From: Crassaminicella profunda
GTDB taxonomy: Bacteria > Bacillota > Clostridia > Peptostreptococcales > Thermotaleaceae
NCBI RefSeq assembly: GCF_019884785.1
Contig: NZ_CP082326.1
Coordinates: 3,775,355 to 3,839,354 of the forward strand
Reading direction: 5' to 3'
DNA length: 64,000 bases
Numbering within the stretch: the stretch's first letter is position 1; each line of letters opens with the position of its first letter. Below are positions 16,746 to 24,702 of the stretch, piece by piece. The translations under genes and the position numbers were made by a program. Under the pieces are notes generated by a model. It made no database searches. It worked only from the letters and a program-made list of their open reading frames with translations, and had not been told where the DNA came from.

Positions 16746-17570
16746 CTAAATCTTAAATTTTAATACAACTTGTTGTAACTCATTGACTAATTGGGCTAAA
16801 TTTTCGCTTATATACGTAATTTCATCGATCACTCTCGTTTGTTCTTCATTTTCTATTCTTTCTTGTGTATTTTCTATAATTTGCTTCTCCACATTCCATC
16901 TCTTTTTATCAATATATAAACAACCATTCTTGTCTTCCCTTATTTTTTTTTCACTCTCATGAATTTGTTTAACACTTTGTTTAGAAGATATAATTACTTT
17001 TAAAAGTTCATTATATTTACCCTCTATATCTCTAATATTTCTTCTTTGCAACATGGTCAAAGCTAAAATTCTTTGTATTCTTTTTACTATTCTTTTTGAG
17101 CTTTTTTGTGAATGCTTTGATTCTTCAACAATGGTTTTTGTTGCGTGTTCTCCTATATTTTTTATTTCATTTGCTATAAAAGTAAAATCCTTATGATACA
17201 CGTCTTCTCTTTCAACATTCCCTATCAATAAATCCATTTGATTTACTATGGCTACAAGAACTTGACTAGCTGGTACAATCTCTTCAACACTTTCATTCGT
17301 TTGTGAAATCTCCTCTAATACTTTCTGTATGGCATGTATATTTACTTTACTGATATGGTCCATCTCTTTCATCATTTCTTCTAGTTGTTTTATTAATCTA
17401 TAGACCTCCTCTAATGACTCATTCCCTGTATTATTCACATTTCTAATAATTTTTTTATGACACACTTTTCTATTTTTTTGAAACCCGTTTCTTTCCTTTT
17501 TATAAGAAATTCTTCCCAAATCACTACAAAAGCTTGTCCATATATCAAATTTTTTTCTAGAACATCTCAT
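16746..17570 (-). CDS. degraded chemoreceptor-like signalling protein
   Basis: A 274-residue soluble protein with no TM segment, Cache or HAMP domain. Residues about 95-170 line up with the MCP signalling tip of the next gene: SVEEIVPASQVLVAIVNQMDLL matches the [11 protein letters not shown]...NLLALN region, and DFTFIANEIKNIGEHATKTIVEES matches [16 protein letters not shown]. The near-invariant [11 protein letters not shown] tip itself is replaced and shortened (IGNVEREDVYHK). The C-terminus (ISENLAQLVNELQQVVLKFKI) also mirrors the chemoreceptor end. It is either a decaying duplicate or a repurposed cytoplasmic helical bundle. Its ribosome site lies inside the end of spo0E, so it is translated right after it. 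Confidence 0.65.
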   Translation of the reverse strand: MRCSRKKFDIWTSFCSDLGRISYKKERNGFQKNRKVCHKKIIRNVNNTGNESLEEVYRLIKQLEEMMKEMDHISKVNIHAIQKVLEEISQTNESVEEIVPASQVLVAIVNQMDLLIGNVEREDVYHKDFTFIANEIKNIGEHATKTIVEESKHSQKSSKRIVKRIQRILALTMLQRRNIRDIEGKYNELLKVIISSKQSVKQIHESEKKIREDKNGCLYIDKKRWNVEKQIIENTQERIENEEQTRVIDEITYISENLAQLVNELQQVVLKFKI

Positions 17571-17572
17571 TT

Positions 17573-17746
17573 TTAAACCCCCTTAAATCCTTTATTAATT
17601 AAATAAATATTGTACTGGTTTAACACAACATCTAATTCTTGACTAATCCTTATGACTTCTGGATCTAAGAGATTGTCCTTTTGTTCAATGAGATTTTGCA
17701 TATCTTTTCTCAAATATCTTATTTTTGATTCAATTGCTTTACGCAT
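17573..17746 (-). CDS. Spo0E-family aspartyl-phosphate phosphatase
   Basis: A 57-residue protein whose second half carries the Spo0E signature SQELDVVLNQY, preceded by a helix (ESKIRYLRKDMQNLIEQKDNLLDPEVI). Proteins of this family form small helical hairpins that dephosphorylate Spo0A~P and so delay sporulation. The start is the ATG at 17744-17746, preceded by AAAGGGGG. It ends just before the degraded chemoreceptor gene starts, forming a tight pair. Confidence 0.88.
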   Translation of the reverse strand: MRKAIESKIRYLRKDMQNLIEQKDNLLDPEVIRISQELDVVLNQYNIYLINKGFKGV

Positions 17747-17872
17747 GCATATACCCCCTTTTTCTTTCGTAATAATACTTCTTCATTTATCTCTATTTTG
17801 TATTTTCCCTATCCGCTTATGAATAAATATTGCAAAATTTATTCCAACTATAGGACCAAATCCCCATTTTTT

Positions 17873-17919
17873 CAAAAAAAATAATAGAATTTTCCACTTT
17901 CTTAGAAAATCCTATTATT
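17873..17919 (-). terminator. intrinsic terminator downstream of the PAS/sigma-54 activator
   Basis: Arms about 17880-17894 and 17905-17919 (AATAATAGAATTTTC against GAAAATCCTATTATT), followed on the minus strand by a long T-run. The 340-base gap between spo0E and the activator otherwise holds only AT-rich sequence and the short GAAACACTTT tandem repeat near 18050. Confidence 0.75.
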
Positions 17920-18049
17920 TCCTTATTATCCCTTTATTTTCCTACAAATTTCTACATTTTTCGCAACTTCCTTTTTAAAATTTCCTTGTTATTGGATTGA
18001 ATCCATTTGTTCCATATTGTAGCAAATTGTATCACTTTTTTTATTTATT

Positions 18050-18076
18050 TGAAACACTTTGAAACACTTTGAAACA
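18050..18076. repeat. tandem repeat of GAAACACTTT
   Basis: GAAACACTTT occurs twice in a row (18051-18070) and is followed by GAAACAA, just downstream of the activator gene stop. It is too short to be an array and may be activator half-sites or a chance slippage product. Confidence 0.6.
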
Positions 18077-18087
18077 ACATAAACCCT

Positions 18088-20316
18088 CTACACGCCTTTT
18101 TCAATCTTATATTTCTTCATTTTTCGATAAAGAGTACTACGAGAAATATCCATGGCTCTAGCAATCTGGCTAATATTTCCTTTATGTTCCTTAAAAAGTT
18201 TCAGAATTTTATTAGCCTCTTGCTCTTCTTGTATCTTTTTTTTCTCTTCTACAATATCCTTAATAGTTATGCCTTGTTCTGACATAGAAACTATCTTATC
18301 TATACTAGGAACACGAGTTTTCAAAATATTATCTGGTAAATGTGCTACTTCTATATGCTCGTCAGTTACAATATGTATAATTCTTTCTACAACATTTTGC
18401 AATTCACGAACATTCCCATACCAATTATATTTAGTCAAATATTCTATTACCAATGGATCTATATTTTCCAAAAGCTTATCTCCATTTTTAGCTGTTTGTT
18501 TTATAAAATATTTAAACAACAAAAGAATATCTCCACGCCGTTCTCTCAATGGCGAAATTTTAATAGAAATAACATTTAACCGATAATATAAATCCTTCCT
18601 AAAACGTCCATCCTTTATGGCTTCCAATAAATTTTTATTGGTAGCACAAATAATACGTACATCTATAGGAATCTCTTGTTCTCCTCCTATACGCATAATT
18701 TTTTTCTCTTGAATAACTCGCAAAAGTGCTACCTGCTGTTCAAAGGGCATATCTCCTATTTCATCTAAAAAGAGGGTCCCACCTTTAGCTAATTCAAATT
18801 TACCTGGTTTACCACCCCTCTTAGCTCCTGTAAAAGCTCCTTCTTCATAGCCAAACAATTCACTACCAATTAAATCTCTGGGAATAGCTCCACAATTAAC
18901 TGCCACAAAAGGTCCACTGACACGTCTACTATGATTATGAATAGCTTGAGCAAACAATTCTTTCCCTGTACCACTCTCCCCTTGTATTAAAATACTGCCT
19001 TCTCCTAAAGCTGCTCTAGCAGCAAGTTCTACTGTTTGTAGCATTTTTTTATCTTGGGTGATAATATCACAAAATTTAAACCTAGCTTGAGCACCACTGA
19101 AACGGTTTACTAGCTCATGAATTTGTTGAATAGGGCGAAATACAATCACTCCTCTATTCACATGATCTTCAAAATTATCTATAGGATCACCAGATATAAA
19201 AAACTGTAAATTCCCTTTTGCTGTTGGGATAGTCAATTCAGACCCATAAAAGGATTTTTTTTCTTTTAACATTTGATAAATATCATTATTTTTCCCTTCT
19301 AAAATAATCATTTTCAAATATTCTTTTATTTCTTTTATACAAGGATTCCATTTTTTATCAAGAACCCAGTTTAATTTTTTAATATTTCCTAATTCATCAA
19401 CAACTACTACCCCTTCTGACATATGCATCAAAATACTATTCATATAGCTATTTATTAGGGTTAATTCTTTGTTGACTTTATTCAGTTGAGATGTCCTTTT
19501 TTCGATTTCTATTTCTAATTCATTTTGAAGTTTCTTTAGTTGCTCCTCCGCTTTTTTCTTTTCTGTAATATCTCTTCCTACTCCTTGATACTCTACAGCT
19601 TGACCCAATTCATTGTAGAATACACATCCTGTCCATTCTATCCAAGCCAACGTTCCATCTCTTCTAATGCCTCTAGCTTCTACATTTATAAAAGGATTCT
19701 CAATAGTTGCTAAACCTAATGCTTCTTCTATTTTTTTATAGTCTTTCTTAAAAATATGAGAAAATTTCTTTTTACCTATTAAATTTTCTCGCTGTATTCC
19801 AAAATAATCACAATAACCATCATTCACAAAAACATATATATGATCCATTGTGGTACGAACAATTAACTCCGTCTGAGTATTTAATATATCATAATATTTT
19901 TCTTCCTTTATCTTTAATTTTTCTTTCATCTCTACGAATTCTGTTATTTCACAAGCTACAACCATCATCATTTCTTTTTCTTTTACTTTTACCCTCTTCA
20001 CACTTGCATCTAACCATATTTCTTCGCCACTTTTTTTATATATTTTAGTAGGGTGAAATTCTCCATTATTTCTATGTTCTTTAAAAATATCTTTAAAATC
20101 CTCATCCACAAAATCTTCAAACCTTCTATGGATTAATTCCTCTTTTGTATATCCAAGTCTTTTCTCAAAGAAAGCATTCATATAAACAAATTGATCTTTA
20201 TACAAAACAAAAAATATCATCTTTTTTTCTAGCATTTTAAGTATCTCTGATTGCATAAACCATTCTTCCATATTTATTCCTGCTATAAGGGCTTTTGTCA
20301 TGTGACTACTCTTCAC
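18088..20316 (-). CDS. PAS-domain sigma-54-dependent transcriptional activator
   Basis: A 742-residue enhancer-binding protein. Two PAS domains (about residues 23-130 and 137-255, the second ending EYQGVGRDITEKKKAEEQ), a coiled coil (255-290) and a third PAS-like segment (about 290-400) precede the AAA+ domain. Walker A GESGTGKE is at 446-453, the sigma-54 contact loop GAFTGA at 493-498 and Walker B GGTLFLDEIGD at about 512-522. A Fis-type helix-turn-helix is at the C-terminus (ISQIARAMDISRSTLYRKMKKYKI). It needs RpoN, not encoded here. A GTG start at 20316 fits an AAGGAGG site 9 bases upstream. No target operon is obvious next to it. Confidence 0.93.
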   Translation of the reverse strand: MKSSHMTKALIAGINMEEWFMQSEILKMLEKKMIFFVLYKDQFVYMNAFFEKRLGYTKEELIHRRFEDFVDEDFKDIFKEHRNNGEFHPTKIYKKSGEEIWLDASVKRVKVKEKEMMMVVACEITEFVEMKEKLKIKEEKYYDILNTQTELIVRTTMDHIYVFVNDGYCDYFGIQRENLIGKKKFSHIFKKDYKKIEEALGLATIENPFINVEARGIRRDGTLAWIEWTGCVFYNELGQAVEYQGVGRDITEKKKAEEQLKKLQNELEIEIEKRTSQLNKVNKELTLINSYMNSILMHMSEGVVVVDELGNIKKLNWVLDKKWNPCIKEIKEYLKMIILEGKNNDIYQMLKEKKSFYGSELTIPTAKGNLQFFISGDPIDNFEDHVNRGVIVFRPIQQIHELVNRFSGAQARFKFCDIITQDKKMLQTVELAARAALGEGSILIQGESGTGKELFAQAIHNHSRRVSGPFVAVNCGAIPRDLIGSELFGYEEGAFTGAKRGGKPGKFELAKGGTLFLDEIGDMPFEQQVALLRVIQEKKIMRIGGEQEIPIDVRIICATNKNLLEAIKDGRFRKDLYYRLNVISIKISPLRERRGDILLLFKYFIKQTAKNGDKLLENIDPLVIEYLTKYNWYGNVRELQNVVERIIHIVTDEHIEVAHLPDNILKTRVPSIDKIVSMSEQGITIKDIVEEKKKIQEEQEANKILKLFKEHKGNISQIARAMDISRSTLYRKMKKYKIEKGV

Positions 20317-20377
20317 TTGTAGTATCCTCCTTATGCTTTTGTCTATTTTTGTATTGTAAAAAAATGAACACTTTTAG

Positions 20378-20641
20378 TTAATCTTTCGCCTTTATTACAC
20401 TTATTCCTTCATAATAACTATTCAAAAACTCAAAATCCATTGTTTGACTATTCATTTTATAAATTTCACTTTTTATATCTCCTGTTTTTCTATTAAATGT
20501 ATCTACTACAATACCCGTATATTGATAAAATCCCACCTTAACAAAATAATCTTTATCATGAATGGTTCTTTTTTCATTTTTATCCTCACTTAATTCTTGA
20601 AAATGTTTTCCTATTCTAATTGTATCATCAATTTTTATCAT
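20378..20641 (-). CDS. hypothetical protein, 87 residues
   Basis: A small soluble protein, charged and without motifs I recognise. The second half (YFVKVGFYQYTGIVVDTFNRKTGDIKSEIYKMNSQTMDFEF) looks like a compact beta-rich domain. The ribosome site upstream of the ATG is weak, which lowers confidence. It lies between the sigma-54 activator on the same strand and the divergent MATE gene. Confidence 0.5.
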   Translation of the reverse strand: MIKIDDTIRIGKHFQELSEDKNEKRTIHDKDYFVKVGFYQYTGIVVDTFNRKTGDIKSEIYKMNSQTMDFEFLNSYYEGISVIKAKD

Positions 20642-20724
20642 AAACTATGTTTATACATAAATATAAAACAAATATGCTATAATATTGTGATACAGTTTCA
20701 TAATAAAATAAATAGGTGATCCAT

Positions 20725-22071
20725 ATGAACATTTTAAAGAAAAATAAAGTTTTAATTCTATCTATTTTAACTATGGCTTTACCTGCTGTCATAGAAATGG
20801 GTCTAAACACCCTAGTAAATATTGCGGATACTCTTATGATCAGTAGAATCATCGGAAAAGAGGGATTATCTGCAGCAGGTTTTTGCAATGAAATGATTTT
20901 TTCAATCATTTTTATTTTTTCATCCTTCAATACAGGTGCCACTGCTATGATTTCTAGACGTTTTGGAGAAAAAAATTATGAAGGGTTGAATCGAGTACTA
21001 GGGCAGAATCTATCCTTAAACTTAGGTCTAGGTTTAATCATTACGATTCTTTCTATAACCTTTAAAAAACAATTGTTTACTATTTACAATGTATCCCCTA
21101 CCGTTTTAAATATGTCACTGACCTATTTTCATACTATTTCTTACGGTATATTATTCATGTTTATTTCTTTCTCTGCTGCAGCCAGTTTAAGAGGCATAGG
21201 AGATACAAAAACACCCATGGTCATTACAGCAATCACTAATATTTTAAATATTGTTGGTAATTATATTTTGATGACAGGGTTTTGGATATTTCCAAATCTA
21301 GGGATAAAAGGAGCAGCTCTTTCTACCACCCTTTCAAGATTTATAGGAATGATTATGTTTCTATATATTCTTTTAAAAGGAAAAGGTAAAATGAAGCTTA
21401 TTTATTCTAACTTTAAAGTTACAAAAGAAATCTTAAATCCTCTTTGGAAAATAAGCTACCCTGGTGCTATCGAACAATTTTCAATGAATATTTCATTTAT
21501 AGCCTGTGGAGTGATCATCTCTCAATTAGATACAGCTTCAGAAGCTGCATTTCGAATACTCCTTAGCATTGAAAGACTTTCTTTTATGCCTGCTGTTGGT
21601 ATATCTATTGCTGCAGCTGCATTAGTAGGAAAGGCTCTTGGAGAAAAGAATGTGAAAAAAGCTCTACATACGGGATATACCGTTTCTGGCTTAGGCGTAT
21701 TGTGGGGTGTATTTATGGGGTTCATTTTTATATGCTTTCCAAAATTCCTATTAGGCATATTCACAAATGAATCAGCCATTATTAACATCTCCATACTTGC
21801 TATGTGGGTTGCAGGAGCTAATCAGCCTTTTTTAAACTTTATGATTGTTATGTCTGGTGCCCTAAGAGGTGCTGGTGATACAAAAGCTGTAATGACTATC
21901 AGTGCTCTAAGGTCATGGCTTGTTTACGTCCCCCTTTCATATGTTTTTACCATTCCCCTAAAGATAGGAGTTGCAGGTATGTGGCTCGGAGAAATCATCT
22001 CCTTTTTCATATTTGCTTCAATCCTATTTAATCGCTTTCGAAAACAAAAATGGGCAGAAATTGATTTCTAA
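20725..22071 (+). CDS. MATE family multidrug/cation exporter
   Basis: A 448-residue membrane protein with about 12 TM helices in two pseudo-symmetric halves. The MATE repeats are visible: the N-half has ALPAVIEMGLNTLVNIADTLMISRIIGKEGLSAAG and the C-half has SYPGAIEQFSMNISFIACGVIISQLDTASEAA. ASLRGIGDTKTPM and GALRGAGDTKAVM are the twin conserved turns. It probably expels drugs or dyes using a Na+ or H+ gradient; the substrate is unknown. The ATG at 20725 is chosen because AGGTG precedes it by 7 bases. A TATAAT box lies in the divergent region near 20678. Confidence 0.92.
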   Translation: MNILKKNKVLILSILTMALPAVIEMGLNTLVNIADTLMISRIIGKEGLSAAGFCNEMIFSIIFIFSSFNTGATAMISRRFGEKNYEGLNRVLGQNLSLNLGLGLIITILSITFKKQLFTIYNVSPTVLNMSLTYFHTISYGILFMFISFSAAASLRGIGDTKTPMVITAITNILNIVGNYILMTGFWIFPNLGIKGAALSTTLSRFIGMIMFLYILLKGKGKMKLIYSNFKVTKEILNPLWKISYPGAIEQFSMNISFIACGVIISQLDTASEAAFRILLSIERLSFMPAVGISIAAAALVGKALGEKNVKKALHTGYTVSGLGVLWGVFMGFIFICFPKFLLGIFTNESAIINISILAMWVAGANQPFLNFMIVMSGALRGAGDTKAVMTISALRSWLVYVPLSYVFTIPLKIGVAGMWLGEIISFFIFASILFNRFRKQKWAEIDF

Positions 22072-22078
22072 AAACAAA

Positions 22079-22110
22079 AACAATAAACCACCTTATGGTA
22101 GTTTATTGTT
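22079..22110. terminator. bidirectional terminator between convergent genes
   Basis: Arms 22079-22092 and 22097-22110 (AACAATAAAC core, one mismatch), T-rich on both sides. It serves the MATE gene and the rRNA methyltransferase gene. Confidence 0.8.
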
Positions 22111-22112
22111 TC

Positions 22113-23270
22113 TTATTTTCTATTATTCCCTAACATACTCTTTGGAGGCTTTGGTCCAAAGAATTGATAGTAATCCACTTTAATTCTTCCATTATATAAT
22201 TTTCTTTTTTTACTTGCAGTTTTTCCATATAATTTTTCAAATTCTTCATCAGAAGTAATAACATATTTAGACCAAGTATCAAACCTACCAAATACTTTTC
22301 CCATTCTTGTATAGAGTCTTTGTACTTCTTTTTTCTCTCCTAATCTTTCTCCATAAGGGGGATTACATATGATATATCCATATTTCCCATTTGATCTTAT
22401 CTGTCCCATCTCTTGGCGTGAGAAGATAATACAATCATCTACCCCTGCTTCATAAGCATTATCTTTCGCAATCTCAATGGCTTTTTCATCTACATCAGAA
22501 CCAATAATCCTTATATCTACATCTTGTCTAATTGCCTTCATAGCTTCTACTCTAGCACTTTTCCATTCTGATTTAGGGATTCTTTCCCACCCTTCTGAGA
22601 TGAATTTTCTCTGAAGACCTGGTGCAATATTTTTTCCAATCATAGCCGCCTCTATTGGAATAGTACCAGATCCACAAAACGGATCAATCAATACTCGATC
22701 TTCTCTCCATCTACTGATTAAAACCATAGCTGCTGCTAATGTTTCTTTAAGAGGTGCTTCATTTGCCTTAGCACGATAACCTCTTTTATGTAGTCCTGCA
22801 CCACTAGTATCTATAGTAAGTGTAGCAGTATCCTTAAGAAGTGCTACCTCCACTGGAAACTCCGCCCCATCTTCTTTAAACCATTCTATTCCATAAACTT
22901 CTTTTAGTCTTTCAACAATAGCTTTTTTTACGATTGCCTGACAATCAGAAACACTGAAAAGCTGTGATTTGATAGATTTTCCATTAACAGGGAACTTTCC
23001 ATTCTCAGGAATCCACTCTTCCCAAGGCAAAGCCTTTGTCTTCTGGAATAATTCCTCAAAAGTCATTGCTTTAAATTCTCCCATTTTAAGGAGTACTCGA
23101 TCTGCAGTTCTTAGCCATAAATTAGCTCTAGGAATAGCTTTTTCATCAGCTATAAAAGTAACTTTTCCATTTTCAACGGTCATTTTTTCATATCCTAATT
23201 TTTTCACTTCAAGCTTTACCATTTCCTCTAATCCAAAGGTGGCTGTTGCAATCAATTCAATTTTTGCCAT
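22113..23270 (-). CDS. THUMP-domain class I rRNA guanine-N2 methyltransferase (RlmL/YpsC-like)
   Basis: A 385-residue RNA methyltransferase: N-terminal ferredoxin-like plus THUMP region (MAKIELIATATFGLEEMVKLEV to about 155), then a Rossmann methyltransferase with the SAM motif LIDPFCGSGTIPIEAAMIG and the catalytic NPPY motif (YIICNPPYGERLG). Homologues methylate G2445 of 23S rRNA. The start at 23270 is chosen since AGGAGA lies 6 bases upstream, nine codons inside the longer frame. The upstream gene is divergent. Confidence 0.92.
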   Translation of the reverse strand: MAKIELIATATFGLEEMVKLEVKKLGYEKMTVENGKVTFIADEKAIPRANLWLRTADRVLLKMGEFKAMTFEELFQKTKALPWEEWIPENGKFPVNGKSIKSQLFSVSDCQAIVKKAIVERLKEVYGIEWFKEDGAEFPVEVALLKDTATLTIDTSGAGLHKRGYRAKANEAPLKETLAAAMVLISRWREDRVLIDPFCGSGTIPIEAAMIGKNIAPGLQRKFISEGWERIPKSEWKSARVEAMKAIRQDVDIRIIGSDVDEKAIEIAKDNAYEAGVDDCIIFSRQEMGQIRSNGKYGYIICNPPYGERLGEKKEVQRLYTRMGKVFGRFDTWSKYVITSDEEFEKLYGKTASKKRKLYNGRIKVDYYQFFGPKPPKSMLGNNRK

Positions 23271-23487
23271 ATCATCTCTCCTAAATCTATCTTTCAATTT
23301 TCAACTGATTTTATTATAGCATAAACCCAACTTTTTATTCATCTATATGAGTTGGAAAATAACTATATTGATTGAATAAAATCTAATAGCTATAATAAAG
23401 TAAGATATAATAAATGTTATTGACGAAAAATAGACGTCATCTCCTCATGATTATAAGTGGAGCTGAAATCTCAGATAGGAGAACTTT

Positions 23488-23967
23488 ATGGAAAGAGTAA
23501 ATAAAATCCTTAAAAATCAAAAATATGTAGATTACTTAAACCGAAATGTCAAAGCTGAAAAAAATCGAATTTTTTGTCATCATGATCTTCGTCACTACCT
23601 GGATGTGGCTAGAGTTGCTTATATATTAGCTTTAGAAAAAAATATTTCTATAAAAAAAGATGTGATCTATGCTGCTGCCCTTCTTCATGACATTGGAAGA
23701 TGGAAAGAATATTTAGAAGGCGTTGATCATGCTGCAGCCAGTGCAACCCTTGCAAAAGACATATTAGAAAGTAGTGGCTTTGACAATGATGAACAGGCTA
23801 TCATAAAAGAAGCTATTAAAAATCATCGGAAATATGATGCTAAAAACCCTCCTTTGGATAAAATACTCTATAGGAGTGATAAGCTATCTCGTCCTTGTAT
23901 GGAATGTACTGTAGTAGCAAAGTGTAAAAGATTTGGTGTAGGAGAAAGTCCTAAGCTTTTTTACTAA
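23488..23967 (+). CDS. HD-domain phosphohydrolase at the head of the folate cluster
   Basis: A 159-residue metal-dependent HD hydrolase: His in RHYLDVARVAY, the HD pair in AALLHDIGRWKEYLEGVDHAAASA, and the later KNHRKYD and DKLSR elements. Two Cys-rich points (RPCMECTVVAKCKRF) near the C-terminus could bind metal. It lies immediately before pabA on the same strand in a run that lacks a known dihydroneopterin triphosphate pyrophosphatase. A role in that dephosphorylation is therefore possible, but this is inference from position only. The ribosome site AGGAGA can pair with TCTCCT about 35 bases upstream. Confidence 0.85.
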   Translation: MERVNKILKNQKYVDYLNRNVKAEKNRIFCHHDLRHYLDVARVAYILALEKNISIKKDVIYAAALLHDIGRWKEYLEGVDHAAASATLAKDILESSGFDNDEQAIIKEAIKNHRKYDAKNPPLDKILYRSDKLSRPCMECTVVAKCKRFGVGESPKLFY

Positions 23968-24037
23968 ATATCTTCCACACAAAAATGATAGCGTTCGTTG
24001 CAATTCATCAATGTAAATTATTTAAAATCAATGAAAA

Positions 24038-24100
24038 TTCGTAGATGCCTATCATAAATAGGGAATCAATCTCTCTTATAGGCTCTATGGACGAAAGGAG
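24038..24100 (+). promoter_or_regulatory. structured leader hairpin abutting the pabA ribosome site
   Basis: TTCGT...GCCTAT (24038-24052) pairs with ATAGGC...ACGAA (24078-24095) with a 4-base bulge, directly before the AAAGGAG site (24094-24100). CTATCAT (24049-24055) can alternatively pair with ATGATAG (23985-23991). The two folds exclude each other, as in a leader switch. I do not recognise a known riboswitch class. Confidence 0.45.
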
Positions 24101-24108
24101 TTTTCTAC

Positions 24109-24702
24109 TTGATATTGATGATTGATAATTACGATTCCTTTACTTATAATCTTGTACAATATTTAGAATGCTTAAAGGAAGAAGTACTTGTATATAGAAA
24201 CGATGCCATCACCTTAGAAAAAATCAAAAACTTAAGTCCAACAATGATTGTTTTATCTCCAGGTCCATGTACACCCAATGAATCAGGCATCTGTAAAAGC
24301 GTGGTGAATACTTTCAAAGGAAAAATCCCTATCCTAGGCATATGCCTAGGACATCAAACCATTGGTCAAGTCTTTGGAGGAAAAATCATCAAAGCAAAGG
24401 AACCTGTCCACGGAAAGGTTCATCCTATAAAGCACATGAATAAAGGAGTATTTCATAACCTTCCCAATCCTTTAAAAGTAACGAGATATCATTCTCTCAT
24501 CATAGAAAAAGAAACCCTTCCAGATTGTTTGGAGATTACAGCTTTAACTAATGCTGGAGAAATTATGGGTATTAAACACAAAAATTATCTCATAGAAGGG
24601 GTTCAATTTCATCCAGAAGCTATCTTAACAGAAAAGGGAATGGAAATTTTAGAAAACTTTTTAATAGAAGTGAAAAAAAGTAGGTGTCATTATGTTGATT
24701 AG
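24109..24702 (+). CDS. pabA: aminodeoxychorismate synthase glutamine amidotransferase subunit
   Basis: A 197-residue class I glutamine amidotransferase that supplies ammonia to PabB. The catalytic Cys is in GICLGHQTIGQVFGG and the His/Glu pair in GVQFHPEAIL. MILMIDNYDSFTYNLVQYL is the usual N-terminus and implies a TTG start at 24109, 8 bases after AAAGGAG; the ATG at 24118 would be too far. It overlaps pabB by 11 bases. It could also serve anthranilate synthase, but no trp genes are nearby, and pabB, pabC and the fol genes follow. Confidence 0.93.
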   Translation: MILMIDNYDSFTYNLVQYLECLKEEVLVYRNDAITLEKIKNLSPTMIVLSPGPCTPNESGICKSVVNTFKGKIPILGICLGHQTIGQVFGGKIIKAKEPVHGKVHPIKHMNKGVFHNLPNPLKVTRYHSLIIEKETLPDCLEITALTNAGEIMGIKHKNYLIEGVQFHPEAILTEKGMEILENFLIEVKKSRCHYVD

